Assembly (NCBI RefSeq): GCF_000010525.1
Contig: NC_009937.1
Location: forward strand, 1,493,501 to 1,557,500
From: Azorhizobium caulinodans ORS 571
GTDB taxonomy: Bacteria; Pseudomonadota; Alphaproteobacteria; Rhizobiales; Xanthobacteraceae
Direction: 5' to 3'
Length of the DNA: 64,000 nt
The stretch's first letter is position 1. Each line of letters starts with the position of its first letter. Below, piece after piece: positions 8,668-18,200 of this stretch. The position numbers were made by a program, and so were the translations under genes. The notes below the pieces were generated by a model, which saw only the letters and a program-made list of their open reading frames with translations, was not told the origin of the DNA and made no database searches.

Positions 8668-9314
8668 CGACGACCAGCCAGCCCATCGGAAGGAGGCGTC
8701 TGCCTCTCCTCCTGCTGCTCATCGCACTCGCCATCGCGGGTGCGATTGCCCTGTCTGTCTATGTCTCGAACTTCCTCCTCGGCCGGGAACCGTCGGTGCG
8801 AACCAGCGTCGGCGGTCCTTTCCGGCTGGCCTCGTCCAAGGGCGAGGTGCTGTCCAGCGACGATCTCAAGGGCAAGCCGTTCGCCATCTTCTTCGGCTTC
8901 ACCCACTGTCCAGATGTCTGCCCGACCACGCTCTGGGACATGTCCCAGTCCCTGGAACGTCTGAGGACCGGGGGGCTCGGCCTGCCTGTGCTGTTCGTCT
9001 CGCTCGACCCGGAACGCGACACGCCACAGGTGCTCGCGAGCTATATCGACGCCTTCGATACCCAGATCGTGGGTCTGTCCGGAACGTCGGAGGAGATCGC
9101 CAGACTGGCGCGCGCCTACCGGGTCTACTGGAAGCGCGTGCCGGGGAAGGACGGCGATTACACGCTCGACCACACCGCGACGGTCTATCTGATGGACGCG
9201 CGCGGGCAGTTTGCGGGAACCATCGGCTATGGCGAGGACGCCTCCTCGCGGGACGCCAAGCTGAGGCGCCTCATCGCTGGCGAGCCCTCCGCAGTAGGGC
9301 ACTCCGGCTCCTGA
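8664..9314 (+). CDS. SCO1/SenC-family copper chaperone
   Basis: A 216-residue thioredoxin-fold protein anchored by an N-terminal membrane helix (LPLLLLLIALAIAGAIALSVYV). The copper site of the family is complete: CPDVCP gives Cys82 and Cys86, and the third ligand is His170 in the YTLDHTATVYL segment. SCO proteins deliver copper to the CuA site of cytochrome oxidase or act as periplasmic thiol reductases. Here the neighbours are DUF2946-like proteins, a di-heme peroxidase and an OprC-type receptor, so a role in copper acquisition or copper-limited respiration is likely. It starts inside the stop of the preceding small gene. Confidence 0.93.
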   Translation: MTTTSQPIGRRRLPLLLLLIALAIAGAIALSVYVSNFLLGREPSVRTSVGGPFRLASSKGEVLSSDDLKGKPFAIFFGFTHCPDVCPTTLWDMSQSLERLRTGGLGLPVLFVSLDPERDTPQVLASYIDAFDTQIVGLSGTSEEIARLARAYRVYWKRVPGKDGDYTLDHTATVYLMDARGQFAGTIGYGEDASSRDAKLRRLIAGEPSAVGHSGS

Positions 9315-9334
9315 GGCCTTCGCCGCCGCACACA

Positions 9335-9368
9335 GGACCGCCTCATCCCACAAAGGGGGAGGCGGTCC
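9335..9368. repeat. 10-bp inverted repeat between SCO1-like and peroxidase genes
   Basis: GGACCGCCTC and GAGGCGGTCC pair perfectly around a 14-base loop, 20 bases after the SCO1-like stop. No T-tract follows. It could attenuate or stabilise the transcript rather than end it. Confidence 0.45.
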
Positions 9369-9398
9369 ACCTGCCACGTCTCGACGGATCACGTTCCA

Positions 9399-10577
9399 AT
9401 GCCGATGACCTTGCCGCGCCGTGCCGCGCGCCCGCGCGCGCTCGCGCTAGGGGCCGCCTTATGCCTCCTGATTGCACCACGCCCGCTCCCTGCCGCGGAC
9501 GGGGATGCCCGGCTTGTCCGCCTCGGCGAGGCCCTGTTCTTCGACGTCAACCTCTCGAAGAACCGGACGCAGTCCTGCGCCACATGTCACGATCCGGCCC
9601 GCGCCTTCACCGATCCGCGACCTGGCCCCAAGGGTGGCGCGGTCTCGTTGGGCGACGACGGGCATTCCTATGGCGGTCGCAACGTCCCGAGTGTTGCCTA
9701 TGCCGCCTTCAGTCCCCCCTTCGGCCGGACGACGGCCGGGGACTATGTGGGAGGGCAGTTCTGGGACGGGCGCGCCGACACGCTGGAAGCACAGGCCGGC
9801 CAGCCCATTCTCAATCCAGTGGAAATGGCAATGCCGGACAAGGCAAGCATCGCCGCCCGGCTGCGTGAGAAGCCGGAGTATGTGGCCGCCTTCCAGGAGG
9901 TGTTCGGCCCCGATGTCTTCAGAACGCCTGCGACGGCCTTTGCCGCGCTTGGCAAGGCATTGGCTGCATATGAGCGCAGTCCGGCGGTCTCGCCCTTTGA
10001 TTCCAAATACGATCGGTTCCTGAAGGGCGAATATCAGATGACGCCCCAGGAGGAGCTGGGGCGGGTTCTGTTCTTCTCAAACCAGTTCACCAATTGCCGT
10101 CAGTGCCACCAGTCGGGCGGCCCGGATGCCGCGACCGAGACCTTTTCCAACTACCGCTTTCATAATATCGGCGTGCCGCGAAACCCGGTCGTCGGCAACA
10201 CAGAGCCGGACCATGGCCTGCGCGACCGGAAGGGCATTCATGATGCCCGACAGGACGGGCGATTCCGCGTACCGGGGTTGCGCAATGTCGCGGTCACGGC
10301 ACCCTACATGCACAATGGCGTCTTCTCCGACCTGCGCACGGTCATCCTGTTCTACAACAAGTATAATTCCCACGCGGAGGCGCGTCAGATCAATCCCGAG
10401 ACGGGCCAGCCCTGGGCTCCGCCCGAGGTGCGGGGGACACTGTCGCAAACGGAATTGCAGGCCAGCCCGGCCCTCGATGATCGCCGGATCGATGCCCTCG
10501 TGGCGTTCCTGAAGACACTGACCGACAAGCGCTACGAGCCGCTGGTAGCGTCCGGCCCAAATGATGGACCTAAATGA
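9399..10577 (+). CDS. Di-heme cytochrome c peroxidase / MauG-family protein
   Basis: A 392-residue exported protein with a signal peptide (ALALGAALCLLIAP, cleaved near AAD) and two heme c sites: CATCH at residues 60-64 and CRQCH at 233-237. Between them lie the family elements SYGGRNVPSVAYAAF and FWDGRADTLEAQAGQPI, and near the C-terminus TAPYMHNGVFSDL. Bacterial peroxidases of this family reduce H2O2 with cytochrome c; MauG and MbnH relatives instead modify proteins. In a copper cluster an MbnH-like role is conceivable, but no MbnP partner was seen. A second in-frame ATG at 9405 is possible; neither has a strong Shine-Dalgarno. Confidence 0.9.
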   Translation: MPMTLPRRAARPRALALGAALCLLIAPRPLPAADGDARLVRLGEALFFDVNLSKNRTQSCATCHDPARAFTDPRPGPKGGAVSLGDDGHSYGGRNVPSVAYAAFSPPFGRTTAGDYVGGQFWDGRADTLEAQAGQPILNPVEMAMPDKASIAARLREKPEYVAAFQEVFGPDVFRTPATAFAALGKALAAYERSPAVSPFDSKYDRFLKGEYQMTPQEELGRVLFFSNQFTNCRQCHQSGGPDAATETFSNYRFHNIGVPRNPVVGNTEPDHGLRDRKGIHDARQDGRFRVPGLRNVAVTAPYMHNGVFSDLRTVILFYNKYNSHAEARQINPETGQPWAPPEVRGTLSQTELQASPALDDRRIDALVAFLKTLTDKRYEPLVASGPNDGPK

Positions 10578-10664
10578 CCGGTCGTGATCAACAATCGTTT
10601 CTGGATCAATATTTCCAGTCTGCTTCCGGGCATGTTATTCGGTCGAGCACTGGGGGATTCTGAA

Positions 10665-11051
10665 ATGCTGCGGACCGTGAGATCCGCAAATCGCAGCGCG
10701 CAATGGCTCATCGGCTGGACCGCCGCCTATGCGCTGTTGCTGCAGCTTGTCCTGATCGGCGCACTGATGCCGGTCAACGCCCATGCCTTGCCCGGCGCCG
10801 AAATCCCCATCTGTGGCACGTTTTCCATTTCCGATGCAGACGGGGCTGTACCCGACGACCAGCGCGTCGCGGTGCATTGTCCGCTTTGCCTCGCACGCGC
10901 CGATGCGGTGATCCTGCCGTCCCCCCCGTCCGTGGCGCAGGTCGCGCGGCGCACGCAGGCGCCGCATTATCAGTCGGTTTCGAAGCCCTGGCGGTTCGCG
11001 CGTCCGGCGCGCAGGCCCTCTCAACCCCGCGCGCCTCCACTCCAGGCCTGA
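10665..11051 (+). CDS. DUF2946-like exported/membrane protein, second copy
   Basis: A 128-residue protein of the same type as the one at 7970. It has an N-terminal hydrophobic helix (IGWTAAYALLLQLVLIGALM), then a region with the typical HCPLCL cysteine motif after a short acidic loop, then an Arg/Pro-rich tail. GGGGGA precedes the ATG by eight bases. It lies directly upstream of the OprC-like receptor, the usual place for DUF2946 proteins, and is probably co-transcribed with it. It likely assists copper handling in the periplasm, by inference from neighbours. Confidence 0.75.
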   Translation: MLRTVRSANRSAQWLIGWTAAYALLLQLVLIGALMPVNAHALPGAEIPICGTFSISDADGAVPDDQRVAVHCPLCLARADAVILPSPPSVAQVARRTQAPHYQSVSKPWRFARPARRPSQPRAPPLQA

Positions 11052-11176
11052 GCTTTGCCGCGCCTGCCGCGCGGCCCCGTCACCCATTCCTGCCGCGGCA
11101 CCGATGCCGTCCCGCGCCCGCGCGCCGTCATGGTCGCGCGTCGTCGGGTCATGCTCAAATTCCTGGATTTCTTCCC

Positions 11177-13423
11177 ATGAACGCTCATTCCCTCCTGCGT
11201 TTTCGTGATCAATTGCGTCACAGCAGTGCTATGACATCCCCCGCGCTCATTGCGCTCTTCGGCGGGCTGATGATGGCGTCGGCCAGCGCCCAATCCGCCG
11301 GCAAGCCGGTGAGCAACAGCCTGCCCACGGTCGTGGTGACCGCCTCGCAACCGGACTGGGGCGCCAATGAGGGCGCGGGCGAAAACCTCTTCCTGCCGCT
11401 GGACACCTCGACGATCACCAGCATCATGGCCCGAACGGCCGCGCTTTCCACGAGCGACAGCGGTGCCTTGCTGACCGGCGTGCCCGGCGGCGCGGCCTGG
11501 GGCGCGGGTGGAGTCTCCAGCCTTCCGGCCATCAACGGCATGGGCGCCGACCGGGTGCAGATCGACATCAACGGCATGACCTATGGTGTCGCCTGTCCGA
11601 ACGAGATGAACCCGCCGCTGTCCTTCGTGAACCCGGCGATGATCTCCAACATGACCGTCTTCACCGCCACATCGCCGGTGAGCGTCGGCGGCGACTACAC
11701 CGGCGCCAAGGTGAAGGTCGAGGTCGCGCAGCCCAAGTTCACGCCGGGCCAGCAGATCACCACCAGCGGCAGTGTCTCGGGCTACTACCGCAGCAACGGC
11801 AATGGCTACGGCACGGACGTGACCGCCACCATGTCCAACGAGGACACGAACGTGACCTATACGGGCGGATGGGCGCGGGCGAGCGACTATACCTCGGGCA
11901 ACGGCACCACCATCAAGTCCACCATGTACGAGACGCAGAACCATGCGGTGAGCATCTCGAAGCGGGACGCCAGCAACCTGTTCACGCTGCAACTCGGAGG
12001 CCAGTTCATTCCCTATGAGAGCTACGTCAACCAGTACATGGATCTGGTCGACAACCGCTCCTTCTTCATCAACGGGAATTACGAAGGCCGGTTCGAGTGG
12101 GGCAGGCTGGAGGCCAGCGCCTTCTTCAGCCGGGTCCGGCACACCATGGGCTTCATCCAGCCGGACAAGACCGGCGACATGCCCATGGACACGCGCACCA
12201 GCAATCTCGGCTACAATATCCGCGCAACCATCGACGTCTCGCCGCACGATCTGGTCAGGGTCGGCAACGAGCTCGTCTACAACACGCTCGATGACTGGTG
12301 GCCGCCCGTTGCCGGCTCCAGCATGATGGGCCCCGACACCTTCATCAACATCAACAATGGCCAGCGCACGCGCATCGGAACCTATGCCGAGTGGGAGCGG
12401 CACTTCAACGATCAATGGACCGGCATCATCGGGGTGCGGAACGACATCGTCTGGATGAACACCGGCGACGTGCAGGGCTACAATGCGATGATGTACGGGG
12501 CGAACGCAGCGGCGTTCAACGCCCTCGATCACGCCCGCACCGACATCAATTTCGATGGCTCGGCGATCCTGCGCTACACCCCGAACGCCATGAGCTCTTA
12601 CGAGCTGGGCCTCGCCCGCAAGACGCGCTCACCGAATTTCTACGAGCGCTATGCCTGGTCCACCAATGCCATGGCCATGCAGATGATCGGCTGGTTCGGC
12701 GACGGCAACGGCTATCTGGGCAATATCGACCTCGTGCCGGAGAAGGCCCATACGGTGAGCTTCACCGCCAGCTGGCATGACGCGGCCCAGAAGGTCTGGG
12801 AAGTGCGCGTGTCGCCTTACTACAGCTATGTACAGGACTACATCGACGTGGATCGCTGCGCGCTCGCCGGGTGCCTGTCGAACCTCGCCAGCAATCTCAC
12901 CACCACCAACAACTTCGTCTTTTTGCAGTTCGCCAACCATGACGCCTGGCTCTACGGCATCAACATCGACGGCAAGCTCGCACTGTGGGATGGCCCGGTC
13001 TACGGCCGAGGCGTCCTGCGCGGCAACGTGAACTTCGTGCGCGGCCAGAGAACCGACGGTGTCGATCTGTATCACATCATGCCGGTCAACGGCACGGTGG
13101 GGCTGGACCACACCATCGGCAACTGGACCAACAGCCTCGAAGTGCAGATGGTCGGCGCCAAGACGCAGGTCAGCGAAGTGCGCAACGAGACCGAAACCTC
13201 CGCTTATGCCCTGCTCAATTTCCGCACGGCTTATGAGTGGAATGCGGTCCGTATCCAGTTCGGCATCGATAACATCCTGGACACCGAATACGACCTCCCG
13301 CTGGGCGGGGCCAATCTGGTGAATTACCAGCAGGTATCGATGATGGGGTCGTCGTCCGTCTGGGGTTATGGCGTTGCCGGCCCCGGCCGCTCGGTGAATA
13401 CGCGCGTCACCGTCAAATTCTGA
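11177..13423 (+). CDS. OprC-like TonB-dependent copper receptor
   Basis: A 748-residue outer-membrane receptor with a signal peptide (ending ASASAQS) and a TonB-box-like LPTVVVTAS near residue 50. The plug carries MGVAC-type sequence here read as GVACPNEMNPP, giving Cys140 and Met144 (CxxxM). The barrel has His322 and Met324 in RHTM (HxM) followed by DMPMDT. In Pseudomonas OprC a CxxxM plus HxM site binds copper, and the positions here are close to those. The barrel ends in the aromatic NTRVTVKF. I chose ATG 11177, since the much longer upstream frame overlaps the DUF2946-like gene and has no leader character. It very likely imports copper. Confidence 0.9.
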   Translation: MNAHSLLRFRDQLRHSSAMTSPALIALFGGLMMASASAQSAGKPVSNSLPTVVVTASQPDWGANEGAGENLFLPLDTSTITSIMARTAALSTSDSGALLTGVPGGAAWGAGGVSSLPAINGMGADRVQIDINGMTYGVACPNEMNPPLSFVNPAMISNMTVFTATSPVSVGGDYTGAKVKVEVAQPKFTPGQQITTSGSVSGYYRSNGNGYGTDVTATMSNEDTNVTYTGGWARASDYTSGNGTTIKSTMYETQNHAVSISKRDASNLFTLQLGGQFIPYESYVNQYMDLVDNRSFFINGNYEGRFEWGRLEASAFFSRVRHTMGFIQPDKTGDMPMDTRTSNLGYNIRATIDVSPHDLVRVGNELVYNTLDDWWPPVAGSSMMGPDTFININNGQRTRIGTYAEWERHFNDQWTGIIGVRNDIVWMNTGDVQGYNAMMYGANAAAFNALDHARTDINFDGSAILRYTPNAMSSYELGLARKTRSPNFYERYAWSTNAMAMQMIGWFGDGNGYLGNIDLVPEKAHTVSFTASWHDAAQKVWEVRVSPYYSYVQDYIDVDRCALAGCLSNLASNLTTTNNFVFLQFANHDAWLYGINIDGKLALWDGPVYGRGVLRGNVNFVRGQRTDGVDLYHIMPVNGTVGLDHTIGNWTNSLEVQMVGAKTQVSEVRNETETSAYALLNFRTAYEWNAVRIQFGIDNILDTEYDLPLGGANLVNYQQVSMMGSSSVWGYGVAGPGRSVNTRVTVKF

Positions 13424-13683
13424 TCGACCCGCGGGCGCGGCTCCCTCGCGCCCGCACCTCGCTGGCGCCGCCCGGAGGCGCCTGGCCATGCTTCCGGCGC
13501 CTGCTTAATTGCCTTTCCAGTGACACCCGCGGCGGTCGTCATCAATGCCGCAGCGGGTCGGCCATACGATGGTTCAATCGGGCGACCGCAATGTAGAATG
13601 TCGCCCTTCATGCCCGCGTGAGACTCTTGCTCATGGCCGCACCCGGACAAGCCGGCGCGCGGCGGCTGATGGGGCGATGAGCC

Positions 13684-14091
13684 ATGCTCGCATATGGATA
13701 TGTGGCGCTCGGGGGCGCGCTCGGTTCCATCCTGCGCTTCGGGATGAACCGCTGGCTGACGCTGCTGCTGGGCGATGGCCTTCCATGGGGCACCATCCTC
13801 ATCAACATCGGCGGTTCCTTCGTCATCGGCCTGTGCGCGGCCCTCTTCGAGAACGGGCCGGGTGCTTCCACCCCGCTGGAAGTCCGCCAGTTTGTGCTGG
13901 TCGGCCTCTGCGGCGGCTTCACCACTTTTTCGTCCTTCAGCCTCCAGACCCTGACCCTGCTACATGCGGGAGAACCCGGGCGGGCACTGCTCAATGTCAT
14001 GCTGTCCCTTGCCCTGTGCCTCGCCGCAGTGGCTGTCGGCTACATGCTGCCCGGTTCCATCGCCACTTGGTCCAGAAGCGTCGGGGCTTGA
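13684..14091 (+). CDS. crcB: Fluoride channel FluC/CrcB
   Basis: A 135-residue protein with four membrane helices, the full length of the family. Diagnostic motifs are GGALGSILRFGMNRW at the N-terminus, NIGGSFVIG in helix 2 and GGFTTFSSFSLQ in helix 3, which supplies the phenylalanine box and the central Na+ site. Two such proteins assemble head to tail and let fluoride leave the cytoplasm. It is a single gene, 33 bases before the FAD monooxygenase gene, so the two may share a transcript. I looked for a fluoride riboswitch upstream and did not find a convincing one. Confidence 0.95.
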   Translation: MLAYGYVALGGALGSILRFGMNRWLTLLLGDGLPWGTILINIGGSFVIGLCAALFENGPGASTPLEVRQFVLVGLCGGFTTFSSFSLQTLTLLHAGEPGRALLNVMLSLALCLAAVAVGYMLPGSIATWSRSVGA

Positions 14092-14124
14092 ACTCTCCAA
14101 CCTGAAACTGCCGGGACGCATCCC

Positions 14125-15252
14125 ATGAGCCCTCGCATTCTGATCGTCGGCGGGTCGATGGGCGGCCTGTTCGCCGCCGTTCTTCTGAGCCGCGCCGGCT
14201 TCGACGTCACCGTTACCGAACGCTCCGAACACGGGCTGGAGGGGCGGGGCGCCGGCCTCGTGGCCCAGCGCGAGGTGTTCGACATCCTGCGGGAGGTTGG
14301 CATCGAGCATGTGGCGCGGGTCGGCGTGACCGCGCATGAGCGGATCTATCTCGACCGCAGCGACAGGATCATCCAGACCCAGCGCACGCCCCAGACGCAA
14401 CTGTCGTGGGACGTTCTGTTCCGCACCTTCCGCGATCTGGTCCCGGATGCGCGCTACCGCATCAAGGCCCGTGCACTGGCGGTGCATTCAGATCCCGTGG
14501 GCGCGCGGGTCCAATATACGGATGGGCACGAAGAGACGGCGGATCTCGTCATCGGGGCGGACGGCATCGGCTCCATCGTGCGCGAGGCGGTGTCCGGCGC
14601 CCAGTCGAAGCCGAGCTATGTCGGCTATGCCACCTGGCGCGGCCTCGTGCCGGAGACGCAGGTGCCGCATCTGGCGCAGCGCCAGCTTTTCGAACGCTTC
14701 GCCTTCTACGAAGCGCCGGGCTCGCACATTCTGGGCTATCTCGTACCCGGCGCCGACGGCTCCACCGAATTGGGACAGCGGCGCTACAACTGGGTCTGGT
14801 ACCGCCGCTATACGCCCGAGGAACTGCACGGCATCCTGCTGGACATCGACGGCACGCACCGGCCCTTCTCGCTCGCGCCCGGTCATCTGCGCCCCGAGTT
14901 GGCGCAGACGCTGCGCGAGGAGGCGGCCGAACGACTGCCGGCTTCCTTCGCGGCCGCGGTGGCGGCCGAACCCCGGCCTTTCATCCACGCGATCTTCGAT
15001 TATGCCCCCGCTCACATGGTCAGGGGTCGTGTGGCCCTGATGGGCGACGCGGCCTTCGTCGCGCGGCCGCACACGGCCATGGGCGTCGCGAAGGCGGCGG
15101 GCGATGCCTTCGCCCTGCGCGAGGTGCTGCTCCGCCATCCCGACCTCGACAGGGCCCTTGCCGCCTATCAGGCCGAGCGTGTCCCGGTCGGTCAGGCCAT
15201 CGTCGCCTATGGCCAGCGGCTCGGACGGGGCCTCCTACTCGACCGGGCCTGA
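14125..15252 (+). CDS. FAD-dependent group A monooxygenase
   Basis: A 375-residue flavoprotein hydroxylase. The N-terminal Rossmann motif is ILIVGGSMGGLFAAVLLSRAG, the second flavin motif is VALMGDAAFVARPHTAMGVAKA near residues 305-325, and the DLVIGADGIGS segment is the NADPH/FAD motif. The RPHTAMG form resembles 2,6-dihydroxypyridine 3-monooxygenase and its relatives rather than phenol hydroxylases. It would use NAD(P)H and O2 to hydroxylate an aromatic or N-heterocyclic compound. The substrate is not known, and no ring-cleavage genes lie nearby. Confidence 0.88.
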   Translation: MSPRILIVGGSMGGLFAAVLLSRAGFDVTVTERSEHGLEGRGAGLVAQREVFDILREVGIEHVARVGVTAHERIYLDRSDRIIQTQRTPQTQLSWDVLFRTFRDLVPDARYRIKARALAVHSDPVGARVQYTDGHEETADLVIGADGIGSIVREAVSGAQSKPSYVGYATWRGLVPETQVPHLAQRQLFERFAFYEAPGSHILGYLVPGADGSTELGQRRYNWVWYRRYTPEELHGILLDIDGTHRPFSLAPGHLRPELAQTLREEAAERLPASFAAAVAAEPRPFIHAIFDYAPAHMVRGRVALMGDAAFVARPHTAMGVAKAAGDAFALREVLLRHPDLDRALAAYQAERVPVGQAIVAYGQRLGRGLLLDRA

Positions 15253-15285
15253 GGCGCCTGTGCTTCCCCTTGGCGCTCGCCTGTC

Positions 15286-18200
15286 TTACGGAGGTGCGAG
15301 GGGAATACGGACGAAGAACGTGCTGCCCTTGCCCTCGATGGAACGGGCCTCCAGCGTGCCCCCGTGCCGTTCCATGATGGAGCGGCAGATGGCGAGCCCC
15401 ACCCCCATGCCGGTGGTCTTGGTGGTGAAGAAGGGCTGGAAGATGCGGGCGATGACCTCCTGTGACATGCCGCAGCCGGTGTCCTCGATGGTCACCTCCA
15501 CGTTGTCCTGGACAATGGCGGTGCTGATGCGCAGGTGCCGCTCGGGCGTCGCCGCATTCGCCATCGCCTGAACGGCATTGGTGATCAGATTGAACAGCAC
15601 CTGCTGGAGCTGGATGTTGTTCACCAGGATCGCATGGCGTTCGGTGCTGAGGGCAAGGCTTAGCTGGATGCCGTTCGTCTTCAGGTCCGCGCAGACGATC
15701 TTCAGCACCTCGTCCAGAACGTCCTCGATAGTCACGAGGGTCAGCGGCGCCGGGGCCTGCTTCACCAGCGCGCGCAACGCGGTGATGATGTCGGCGGCGC
15801 GCCGCCCGGCCTGGCTGATGCTCTGGAGGCTCTTCGTCACCTCGCCGAGATCGGGCTCAGGCCGATTGAGCCAGCGCAGGCCCGCCTCCGCGTGGGCGAC
15901 AAGGGTCGCGAGCGGCTGGTTGATCTCATGGGCGATGGAGGTGGCGAAACTGCCCATGGCGGTGAGCTGGTTTGCCTGGGCGAGTTCGCTGCGCGCTTCG
16001 CGCAGTTCGAATTCCGCCTGCGCGCGGCGCAGGTTCTCATCCATGAGGTCGCCATAGAGCCGCGCGGCGTCGAGCGATATGGCGGCTTGCGGCGCCAGAA
16101 CCTCGAGCATCGCCATCCGGCGGGGCGTGAAGACGTCCGCGCTCAGGGCATTCTCCAGATGGAGCATGCCGATGAGCTCGCCGCGCTTGATCAGCGGAAT
16201 GCAGGCGAGGGAGCGGATGCTGCGCCCGCCCATGGACAGGCCGCGCTGGGCGGCCTCCATGGCGGCATCGGCGAGGGTGATGGGCCGCGCCGTCCGCATC
16301 ACCGTCTTCAGCACGGAAGCTGGCATCAGCTCCTCCGGCTTTGCGGCGGGTTGGAGCTCGATGCAGATGTCTTGGGATCTGACCCGCGCCACCGCCTCCA
16401 CGACCGGCTCGCCCTGGCGCAGGAGGAGCAGCAGGCCGAACTGCGCGCCGGCATGGATGAGCATGCTCTTCATCAGCGTCCGGATGACCTGCTCGAGGCC
16501 GACTTCTTCCGCCAGCGTCTGCGAGGCCGCCGTCATCACCGTGAGGTCCAGCTCCTGCTGAATCCCCTTGGGCGCGGTTACCGGTCCGTCGATGCCGGAG
16601 GGCACGGTGAGATGTTCCGCAAGCCGCGCCGCCTTGGCCTGTGCGCCCCATTCCCGATAGCCACGAACAGCCGCCTGGAAGCACCCCTGCGCCGGCGCAG
16701 AGAGGTCGAGCCCGCGGTAGAAATGGCCTGCAAGTTCCTGGGCAAGCGCCTGGTCGTGGATGAAGTTCGCGGTCGCGGCGGCAGCGGCGGCGCGCTCGTA
16801 CAGGGCCATGGCCTCGCCGCGCCGATCCTCCAGGCGAGCCGCTTCCGCTTCGAGGAGGAGATGCTTGGGGGAAAAGGTCTCGGGATTGAGCCTGGCCCAC
16901 GACCTGAAACGCTCCCGCGCCGCGGCCATCCGTTCAAGGCGGACCGCCGCCATCCGCTCGGGTTCCTGCCATTGCGCGTGGGCGAGAGCCAGGAAGAAGC
17001 TGTTGTTGGCCGTGTCGATATGGGCCGGCGCCGCCCATGCCATGGCTTCCGCTTCCTCCAGACGGCCGGTCGCCGCTTCCATCTCGCCCAGGAAGAAGGC
17101 TTGCAGCCCGTCATAATGCTTCACCCAGAACTGGGTGGCGACGGAGGACTGGAGGAGCTCAGCGTGCGTGGTGGTTTCGGCCGCTTCCCCGGCACTCAGC
17201 GCTTCGGCGAGGTTGAGCTGCGCGATCAGGATCAGCTCGATATCCCTGTAGCCGATGTCGCGGGTCATGGAGATGCTGTCCATCAGCTCCGAGCAGACCC
17301 GGTCGAGCCGCGTGCCGATGACCAGCATATCCGACGCGATGTGGTTGCGGGCATAGCAGGTCATGCCGAGGTCGCCGGCCGCCTGACCGACCCGCGCGCC
17401 TTCGCGGGCATGGCTGAGGGCCGTGCGCATGGGCTGCGTCCACACGCTGACCTGATCGAGCGCGATGAGTGCGGCCGTCCGCTGCGCTTCGTACCCGTCG
17501 CGCCGGGCGAGCGTGCAGGCGGCGGTGGCATAAGCGACGCCCTGCTCGTAGGCACCGAAATAATGGGCGCTGAGGACGCCGAACCACGCCAGTCCGTAGG
17601 CTGATTCCGGCGCGCTGCCGTGGGCGAGGGTGAGCTCCATGATCTTGATGACATGGAGAAGCCGTAACTCACCCTTGACGAAGAAGGAGGAGATCAGGGT
17701 CGAGAGCAGCGCCAAGGTGGAACGCGCCCGCCGATCGGTCATTTCGGGAAGCGCGATCAGTTCATCCATGCCGAGGGCGTCGAGTCTCGTTTGGCAGGCC
17801 GCGTAGGCGGCGTCCAGATCCGGGCGTCCCGGTGCGGGGTCGAGCTCCAGATCGAGTGCCCTGAGGCCCGCGAGCGCGGCCTCGATGGCAAGGGTGTAGG
17901 CGTTCTTCACTGTGAGCGCGAAGGCCTTCAGGCGATAGACATCGGCCGTGCTGATGGGATCAGGGCTGAGCCGAGCCAGGGCATCCATGCCCGCGAGCGC
18001 TTCGTCCACGCGGCCGAGCGCGAGCAGGCAGTCGCATTGCAGCCATTCGGTGGCGAACGCCAGTGCGGCGAGACTGTCGCCATCGGCGGCCACCAGAATG
18101 CGCCGGATCAGCTCCATGAAATGCAGCGCCCGATGGGCCTCGCCGGCGGAGCGGCAGGTGCGTGCCGCCAGCAGCAGGGCCTGCGCAAAGCGCGGACGTT

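Noticed and set aside
10703-11176. N-terminal extension of the OprC-like frame
   Set aside because: It overlaps the DUF2946-like gene in another frame and has no leader; the signal peptide begins at 11177.
11021-12532. 503-residue minus-strand frame opposite the OprC-like gene
   Set aside because: No motifs, extreme His/Arg/Gly content, and it lies over a well supported receptor.
13500-13683. Fluoride riboswitch before crcB
   Set aside because: A GGCTGATGGGG segment just before the start resembles the 3' part of the motif, but the 5' GGxGATGG half and the pairing needed for the pseudoknot could not be placed.
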